64,000 nt of DNA from contig NC_049997.1 in assembly GCF_000003815.2 (NCBI RefSeq), positions 8,581,158-8,645,157 on the forward strand, read 5' to 3'. The notes beneath the pieces were generated by a model. The model did not search any database. It had not been told where the DNA came from and saw only the letters and a list, made by a program, of their open reading frames with translations. The stretch is from Branchiostoma floridae. Its lineage: Eukaryota; Chordata; Leptocardii; Amphioxiformes; Branchiostomatidae. Positions 57,501 to 64,000 of this stretch are shown piece after piece; the stretch's first letter is position 1, and every line of letters starts with the position of its first letter. Position numbers and translations under genes: made by a program.

Positions 57501-59866
57501 GCCTGGGAACGTCTCAAATCAATAACAAATTGCTCTGGGGACGAGAAGGCGGAGCTGTCGTAAATGTTTATGTCGTAAAACGTCTCCAATAAGGCGGGAA
57601 ACGGCGCTTCAATTACGTCATGTTCGATTCTAACGACATTTATGCCTTTGACATTGACATCAATAATCCGAAGTGGTCTATAAGATCCATTCAAAAATAT
57701 ACAGCTATTGGGTCCAAACATATTAACAGTAGTACATAAAACAGTAGTATAAAACCTCAATCGGGAGTATACCAAGAAACTGAGGAACAAAAATACCAAT
57801 ACAAAAACCATACAAGTCACAGACAACTTGTAGAAAAAGCAACAACAACAAAAAACGGACTCGGTTTCTTTCCAGCCTATGGACAGAATATCACCTAATT
57901 CGTCTCGGGCACAGATCCAAATTCAGATCGATCTTGCCGATCATAAATGTTGTACATATGTAGCCGACTACGTCGCAAGTTTTCAGGACAAATTGTTCTT
58001 TATCTTAGAACTGCCGAATGCGACATTTTAATCAAAATGAAACACTTGCTATCCCCATATTTATCCCTCTATAGTAACCTACAAATGCTATCGACACAGA
58101 ATGATCTATCAAACCATCACAAAACTCTCAGATATCTGTCTGTTTGGAACTGGGCCAACACTAGGGGTGAACGCCGAATGCAACGCCAAATAAAGAATTA
58201 GGGACCAAAAGAACGAAGGGTCGATAAATTCTGCATGTCCAAGTCCTTCTGGGTTTGTGTTACACGCAGACTGACGCGAATCTCGCGCTAACTTTTCTCT
58301 TGTTTACTAGCAAACGACGGTAGAGTTGCAGCTGGCTAAAGTGTCGCCCTACGTGTACAGTGTTTGTGTACATGGAGTTTCTCGCACCGTTTTATGATAT
58401 GTGTAGCTATTACGTCGGCATTTTAAGCCTGTGAAGCATTTGGGCATGTTCTGACCGGTGTAGTGTTGTGTCTGGATAAAGACTATAGTATAGGTGACTT
58501 TTTCACCTTACCTGAACTGAACCTAAAAAGAAGTTGTTGTTTTTTCAATAAGAAATAACGTTGCAAGTAAAATAGACAAATTAAACGTCGGACGTTTCAG
58601 TTACTAATTCTACGTCAATGTCAAGTTAACATTTGAGACTAATTCAAAGCCACATTCTATGCGCATAGATATTATCAGGGGCGCCTTGTTGGGTAAACTG
58701 ACATAGTACGCTTCTAAATAACAAAAAAATAAAGAATAGATTTGATACAAGTTGCACAAGTACCAGTTCGTTAGTGTTACAACATTCGTAGTGAAACATG
58801 AAACGACATTTCTGCACAGGCGTTAGAATTGTATTTGTACAGAGATGTTGTTACAAGCAGCGACACGCGGCCAAATCATTAAGCATGTTTGTGCAACGAA
58901 AGTTCATTAGCAGCTGTAGAAATATGACATTTTTATAGATAATAGAAACACAACTCCGTACTACTACTACTAGATATCAGACAATTTGCAATCAATAAGG
59001 AACAACAGTTTTGTATCATTTTTCTTTCTATAAAATTTACAAACCAAGTCCACCAGTTTTTACAGATTTGACAAAAGTGGTACTAGGATAGAGCCCTGGG
59101 GAACACTACTCTTCAAGCAGAGGTTAGGCTACGGCTGTTTTTCGACTTTTTTAGGCGTTTTTGTCGGGCTATCTATATATTCTAATTCTGTACTGTTTTG
59201 TTGATGCCGAGACAAAACGGTACAATTTAATAGAAAGCCCTAACCTCTGCTTGGAGAGTAGGGGAACACAGCACGTAATGGTTTCATTAGAGAGTCGCTA
59301 TGGTAACAACTGTGTGTGAAAAAGGGTCTGTACTCACTACGATACCGCTCCGTAACTTACAAAAAAAAAAAAAAACTTTTAAAGATTTGACAAAAGTGGT
59401 CCTATGGCTTAGGACATGGAGAACACAGCATGTAAATTGTACATGCATGGTAAATTGTAAAACGAGAGAGTCGCCATGGTAACAACTGTGTGTGAAAGGG
59501 GGCTGTACTCACCACGATACCGCTCCATAACTTACAAAATAAACTTTTATTAAAGATTTGTCAAAAGTGGTCTTAGGGCTTGGGGACCAGTGAGGTAAGG
59601 TGAGGTCCTAGGGTTTAGGACTTGGGGAACACAGCATGTAAATGGTAAAACGAGAGAGTCGCCATGGTGACATTTGTGTGTGAAAAAGGGGCTGTACTCA
59701 CCACGATACCGCTCCATATGGGCGCGCCCGTCAGAGCCACCAGCGGCGCGCACTGCCCGTGACACGCACCCAGTCCCACGATTCCCGTGATGAAGCTCAC
59801 GAACCCGAGAATCACCAGGAGAATCCCCACAAACCACGCCGCTCTCGGACTGTACATCATGGCCAT
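48271..59866 (-). CDS. MS4A/CD20-like four-transmembrane protein, gene B (one exon probably in a gap)
   Basis: Exons 59866-59702, 53343-53284, 51860-51693, 50733-50614, 49994-49892, 48566-48271. The start sits in a strong context (ACCAAGATGGCC). Exon 1 encodes TM1 and GAPIWSGIV; exon 2 (60 bp) VIIAGVFAVASARR (TM2); the 168 bp exon a Thr/Pro/Ala-rich loop ending EIYWPYY; the 120 bp exon TM4 (GIIFIFAVIEFVLSLIAAII); the next APAIVVYDG and QRAVQQPDGS. The last exon is a Pro-Glu-Ala-rich tail of 97 residues ending at the stop at 48271-48273. Exon lengths 60 and 120 bp equal gene A. The TM3 exon (264 bp in A) is not visible between 51861 and 53283, where a 100 N gap lies. Paralogue of gene A, tail to tail with it. 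Confidence 0.82.
49329..49338. promoter_or_regulatory. NRF1-type palindrome in gene B last intron
   Basis: A perfect GCGCATGCGC, followed by AATGGCGCGG. This looks like a promoter motif, but no gene start is evident nearby. A second promoter-like spot is AACATGGCGGACGC at about 48891, with TTACGTCATCG behind it. Confidence 0.35.
50150..50613 (-). repeat. Minisatellite grown from the gene B TM4-exon donor
   Basis: About nine units of 43-59 bp run up to the donor of exon 50733-50614. On the minus strand each unit resembles the exon end: GGTTACCATGGGCACGAGGT in the exon, then copies such as GGTTACCATGGTCACGAGGT. Many units keep a GT (GTAAGT or GTAACT) at the equivalent position. Translated, the units repeat GYHGHEV. 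Confidence 0.85.
51473..51650 (+). repeat. Two retroelement tail motifs in gene B intron
   Basis: CATTTAGCCCTCGGGCATGA, then ATATGCAATAAAG (about 51470-51503), and CATATAGCCTACGGGCATGA, then ATATGCAAATAAATG (about 51612-51645), are two copies of the same 3' tail, the second directly downstream of a decayed body. Confidence 0.5.
51984..52060 (+). repeat. Dispersed repeat, copy 2
   Basis: GATTGGTGCTGTTCAGTCGC, then TTTGTGTTGGACATTACAGT and TTCAATAAG, match the stretch at 5857-5941. Confidence 0.5.
52807..52906. other. Assembly gap (100 N) in gene B
   Basis: The gap lies exactly between gene B exon 2 and the loop exon, where the paralogue carries its TM3 exon. No TM3 sequence is visible on either side. 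Confidence 0.98.
54118..54462 (+). mobile_element. Truncated non-LTR retrotransposon 3' end
   Basis: The plus frame at 54127-54200 reads RLQNCIRILLTVPYTPHNRE, resembling the region near the end of CR1/L2-type reverse-transcriptase ORFs. It then decays into an AT-rich 3' region ending TGTAATTAGCCTTCGAGC, then TTGCAAAATAAA. Strongly degraded and not functional. Confidence 0.45.
56050..56083 (+). repeat. Poly-G tract
   Basis: TTTTTTTT followed by an almost uninterrupted run of about 30 G. Low-complexity, capable of forming G-quadruplex DNA. Confidence 0.85.
59040..59720 (-). repeat. Tandem repeats copying the gene B exon 1 end
   Basis: Units of about 170-190 bp contain GATTTGACAAAAGTGGT, GAGTCGCCATGGTAACAACT and CTCACCACGATACCGCTCCA. 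The last block is the end of exon 1 with its GTGAGT donor (minus strand). Copies of the block lie at about 59333-59347, 59509-59523 and, as the true exon, 59697-59716. Confidence 0.8.
59114..59258. mobile_element. Small inverted-repeat element (about 145 bp)
   Basis: The left end CAAGCAGAGGTTAGGC and right end GCCCTAACCTCTGCTTGG are inverted copies. Solo matches to the end motif occur at 25615 and 57243. Non-coding. Confidence 0.6.
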
Positions 59867-59910
59867 CTTGGTTCTTCACAGAACTTCCGTTCGAGTGTCA
59901 CTGCGCTCGT

Positions 59911-60240
59911 CTTCCGATGACGTAATAATCAAACGATCTGAGGGAAAAGAATCGAAGACACAGTGAGAGAAAAGTTCAGAGTTGTCGTGTCAGTTTTCAT
60001 CCACTGATGGCGTGATAATCAAACGATCTGAGGGAAAAGAGGCGAAGCCACAGTGAGAAAAAGCTCACAGTTGTCGAGTGTCAGTGTCCGTCCACTGATG
60101 ACGTAATAATCAAACGATACGTGGAAAGAAACGAAAATAAGACACAAATTACACTATGCCTGTCCTCTGATGACTTAATAAACAAACGATCTGCAGGAAA
60201 AGAATCGAATACAAATTGAGACCTAAGAGTTCATGAGGCA
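59911..60240 (+). repeat. Tandem repeat with CRE-like sites, 5' of gene B
   Basis: Four units of about 70-92 bp begin GATGACGTAATAATCAAACG, then ATCTGAGGGAAAAGA. The TGACGTAA core of each unit is CRE/ATF-like, changed to TGGCGTGA and TGACTTAA in two of them. The array starts about 45 bp upstream of the gene B start codon. Confidence 0.75.
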
Positions 60241-61360
60241 GCGGACGGAATTTTTGAGAGGACGGGCTCGAGGTTACGTTCAAAGATGATAATGTTTCCC
60301 AAACAAGGGAAATCGCCACGGAGGCTCAAAGCTATATTTGTTTTAGATATGGAGATAAACTGCGGCCAGATGCTTTTACAGAGAGCAGAAATACCGACTG
60401 CCCCATGGTGATATCAATTTGCATCGGAGCTGTGTGGTCTTCAATTATCATATTCATTACTTAATGAGAACTACCAGACATTATAATCCGAATATTATCT
60501 TTGAAAACGCGAAGAAAAAAATTGGTTAGATAATAATTATGAGAACTATAATTAGATCTTGTAAATCATATTCACAATCGGACAGCATATCCGATTGATA
60601 TCAATTCAAGTACAACATTTTTTAGACTGGTTACAAACTACACCTTTATCATAGCAAATCATCTTGTTTGCACACAATGTCAAAGTTGAAACCTTTACGA
60701 TGAGACGAGCGACGAAAGAAAGGTTGTGAAAATAGCAAGTACAGGAGTACAGACTAGCGATTAAAATTACATTCTTCAGAGTCAGACTGCCCCTCCTCCC
60801 TATTACAAACAGACGGAACATGGCGTGGGTAGCCTCGCAGCAGGCTCCAAACAAAGAAAGCCTTGAATATTTAAGTGTCTTTGCTTATTGCGTAATACCT
60901 TAATTGTTTGCAGACTGTCCCAATTTTTCCCGCTTTCTACAAAACCAACCGACTAGGGAAAGGGTGTCAAAACCAGAGCCATCAAAATATGATTGCAAAA
61001 TAAGATCGTCTGCGTTGAATTCAGAATCATGTAGGTAAATGGATGAGTCTAATCTCTATTTACTTCCAAACAGTAGTGTAGCAGTATTTCCATATACTAG
61101 TTTACTTCTACATAATATAGGACAAAGTTGCCTCGATGCAAGGCTGCTTCCCTATGGCAAGTTAGATGACCTGTGTAGTCCCTAGGCTACCCTGGGAGCC
61201 AGCCAGGATCGGGCAGCTAGGACAGTTTATTCGGTGGCCCAAGACAGTCAGATCCGCCCGATCTGCTATTAGCGACCCGGGGAGTTTAAGCCCGATGAGG
61301 TCCACCTGCCCTTCACAAACTGACATCCAGGCTATATTTGTTAGTGTTTCTCGTTACTTT

Positions 61361-61680
61361 TTCCATGTCCGTATGAACGAAGGAAGAATCCAACATATCT
61401 GCTTGGAGATTACAAGGGCCGGTTGGAGTTTTTCCAGTGTGGCAGTGTGACGTGAGAAAGTGGGATTTTTTTTCCATGTCAGATTGAATAAACGGAGGAA
61501 GAATCCAACATATATGCTTGGAGATTAAAAGGGCCGGTTGGAGTTTTTCCGTTGTGGCAGTGTGACGTGAGAAAGTGGGATTTTTTTTCCTTGTCCGATT
61601 GAATGAACGAAGGAAGAATCCATCACATCTGCTTGGAGATTAAAAGGACCCCGTGTGGCAGTGTGACGTGGGAAAGTGGG
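61361..61680 (+). repeat. Tandem repeat, three units of about 115 bp
   Basis: Units share GAACGAAGGAAGAATCCA, CTGCTTGGAGATTA, GGCCGGTTGGAGTTTTTCC and GTGGCAGTGTGACGTGAGAA, then AGTGGGATTTTTTTT. The third unit has an internal deletion (AAAGGACCCCGTGTGGCAG). Confidence 0.85.
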
Positions 61681-61878
61681 CCGCCCATCGCCGGGAAACA
61701 GGCCAGGAATGCGCGGCTCGTATGACCCGCGTGGCCTTCCGAGGGGTTCTCAAGAGCAGCGCGGCAAACTCGCCTGTCCGTCCGCCATTTTGTAGCGCGA
61801 ACTCTCTCCATTTCCAAATTTCCAAACCGTTGGTTGAACTTATTCTTATTTCTAACGTATATTATATATATACATCTG

Positions 61879-62053
61879 TCACATTTTCAAACCGGGGCCC
61901 GGCCGGGCAGCTTTAGGGAACAATAAGTTTGATGTAAAAGACACAAAACTACACAAGACGTAAAGAGAATGGTCGTGGGCATTATTTGTGTATTTTTGTA
62001 TTTGTGTACTTTTTTCTCAAACAGTCCGGCTGGGTCCCGGTTTGAAAATGTGA
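61879..62053. mobile_element. MITE-like element with GC-rich inverted ends
   Basis: Left ACATTTTCAAACCGGGGCCC, then GGCCGG, and right, complement, ACATTTTCAAACCGGGACCC, then AGCCGG, are inverted copies of about 28 bp around a core of about 120 bp. Similar TTTAGGGAACAA blocks lie just inside the left and outside the right end. Confidence 0.65.
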
Positions 62054-64000
62054 AATTAGCCTCACTGAAAAATGATTGAAAGATTTAGGGAACAACAAGA
62101 TTTCGGAACCGCCAACAACAGCCGCATTGCATTGTAGTAATCCTAAATAATCCAAACAAAACCCGAATGGAGCCTGGATAAATCCAAACCCTGCGATCAT
62201 CCGCAAACTGATTGTCTCTGTTAGCGGTAGAGATTTGAAATTCTTAAAAAAAGAAAACTTTGAATGCAAACAGACTAAAAAATAAACTGTAGCAAAACTT
62301 TTAAGGACATAAGACGCCGTTAGGTGTGAATCATAAACAAAGTCTCAAGAGGGTTAAGACCTCAAGGCCACGCTGCTATACTTGTAACAGAAAGATGAAC
62401 CGTAAAGAGATCATTAAAAGAATCATTCCTAATTGTGTAAGAGTAGTGGTAAGGGATAGGCAGGGAGGTATTTGGCGTAAATCATGCCTAGATCTCTGGG
62501 GGAGATAACATGATTGAAACCAGAGTGACAGCCAAAATACATCGCCCCGCTCCCGCCTTGTTGATAATTTCCAGAAGCGACCCCGCCCAAACCAAAGAAT
62601 CACATCCCCCAAGAACTTCCGCTAAGAAATACTACAAGTTCTCTCGCACTGTCTTCTCCAGGATTGGACTACTAAAGACAAGTGTACATCGCACGAGGGA
62701 CTATTTTGGTTTCTCCTTTGCTCTGTAAATACGTAATTGTTGGGAGTATGTCACACCAGTGTCGAGAAAGCGTGACCCAGACGGCTGGGGAAACACGCGG
62801 GACGGTTAGCGGGAAAACTAGAAGTCCACACGGCCGGAAACATCGTAAAACCTTCCACTGTGTGTGCTACTATCAGCCCGTCTGCTTTAAATCTCTAGAT
62901 TCAGTAGGCACAGTGTAGCACTAAACACGAAGCGATTATTTAGATTCACAACACTCTTACAAAGCGTTGAACTGTACGCGTCCTCCACCAGAAAGTTGCA
63001 CACAACTACACCTAGCAAGCCGTCAGTGATAGCGAAGTTTCAAACAACCTAGCGAAGAGGCACTGGCGTTGTCCGCACGAGTTTTATCGATTCTTTTACC
63101 CAGAGAGAATGGGAAATGACGACCTGTTTTGGTTTTCTCTGGGCGGCGCAGGAATTGAATAAGGATGGGAGGGAAAAACGATCCCAACATGCCGATCTGG
63201 AGGCACGCCGGGCATCCAGGAGAACCGCGGGTGGGAGTGGCAGTCTCACCGTCCGAACAGATCTAGTTGCATCCCATATATCCACGTCTAGATATAATAT
63301 AGCTCTCGCCGAGCATATATAGATCACGGGTTGTCATCTTTATGACGAGACGGTAAACATGTCCGAAAAGTGGAACAGGGGAGGGAGGACTCACCTAGAG
63401 GTCTTGGCAGCGCGGCAGCTCGATGGGAATCGAACTCGGGACCGTTGGTTTTTGTAGACTGCTGCTGGGTGACCAATGGGGTGACGAATGGCGGCGGCTT
63501 GTAGCGCGGGGCGCGGCTGGGACTGGTCACAACTGCAACTGTCATCAGCGAGGGCCACCATGGGGGTTACACAAACACCGCTCGCAGTGGCCAAGACATG
63601 GGGGAGTTCTTCTGACATCTTATATAGATTTTACGTTACGACTGTTCTATGAATATTGGCAATGGACGGTATATGGAGCATATACGATAATACCCACTTT
63701 CCACACGCACGTTTAATTAGTAAAAAGGCTCGCGGTCTATGGATTTTCAATATGTAATTGACCCACCACCCAATATGTTCTCTGGGACGCGTGGCAAAAA
63801 CGTTTATCTTAGTTCTCTGATCTTTTCACCAATCTCTCTTTCCTTTCCTTCTGTGTCCTTGTTCCTCTGTTCTTCTTTCTTTCTTGTACTTCACTTTCAT
63901 TTCTTTATTTGTCCCCATTCTTTCTTTTTCTCTTTCTATCCATCTATCTGTAAACTTGGATTGGTCGTTCTATCCTGTTGACTTTCTGCTCTCCACTCTA

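Larger units (their letters stand above)
59867..64000. other. Upstream region of gene B: 5' flank, tandem repeats, possible first exon
   Basis: Contains tandem repeats (59911-60240 and 61361-61680), an inverted-repeat element (61879-62053) and otherwise unremarkable DNA. On the minus strand a TATATAAG box (about 63618-63625), then a GC-rich stretch ending CCTCTAG|GTGAGT at 63396, could be a promoter and first exon of gene B. If the frame opened by MSEELPHV is used, phase 2 joins an acceptor just before the gene B ATG. Nothing else is recognised; the last 200 bases are C/T-rich. Confidence 0.3.

Noticed and set aside
57479-57826. Minus-strand open frame of 115 codons with an N-terminal hydrophobic stretch, in gene B intron 1.
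   Set aside because: No recognisable domain, no supporting splice or promoter context, and length within what chance gives in 64 kb.

Overview
The window looks like nuclear DNA of an invertebrate chordate, most probably a lancelet (Branchiostoma). The genes are rich in introns. Introns and spacers are full of short inverted-repeat elements, 5S- and tRNA-derived SINE-like pieces and minisatellites. One locus shows the heavy extracellular-domain shuffling typical of amphioxus. The species call is inference; no database search was possible. Three runs of exactly 100 N (4169-4268, 18562-18661, 52807-52906) are scaffold gaps.

Region 1 (22306 down to 669, minus strand) is the most unusual part. 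A signal-peptide exon is followed by exons for CUB1-sushi1, MAM, CUB2-sushi2, CUB3-sushi3, four SRCR domains, an LDL-receptor YWTD beta-propeller with its EGF cap, a C-type lectin domain, an LDLa repeat, a Frizzled-type cysteine-rich domain, a kringle and a fourth sushi domain. A complete nicotinic-type Cys-loop ligand-gated channel subunit follows (ligand-binding domain, 13-residue Cys-loop, four membrane segments). The intron between the last sushi exon and the first channel exon keeps the frame (phase 1), and the channel part has no visible start or signal peptide of its own. I therefore read this as one mosaic ion-channel gene of about 2,300 residues. Three junctions are not settled: exon 1 to CUB1, within the Frizzled domain, and kringle to sushi4.

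Region 2 (24359-35107, plus strand) is a complete 14-exon TTLL12 gene. Every exon-intron phase closes and the product is 644 residues. It is divergent from region 1, across about 2 kb of non-coding DNA (22307-24358). Its introns hold a hairpin element caught in a tandem array, two other inverted-repeat elements, SINE fragments and a partial copy of its own exon 8.

Region 3 (35108-64000) holds two paralogous four-TM, MS4A/CD20-like genes arranged tail to tail. Gene A lies on plus (38952-43733) and gene B on minus (59866-48271). Several exons have identical lengths in both. In each gene the end of exon 1 with its splice donor has been copied in tandem, and gene B's fourth-TM exon donor has seeded a minisatellite of about nine units. 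Gene B ends in a Pro-Glu-rich tail that gene A lacks, and its third-TM exon is probably inside the 52.8 kb gap. The spacer between the two 3' ends carries a roughly 1 kb minisatellite (45065-46080).
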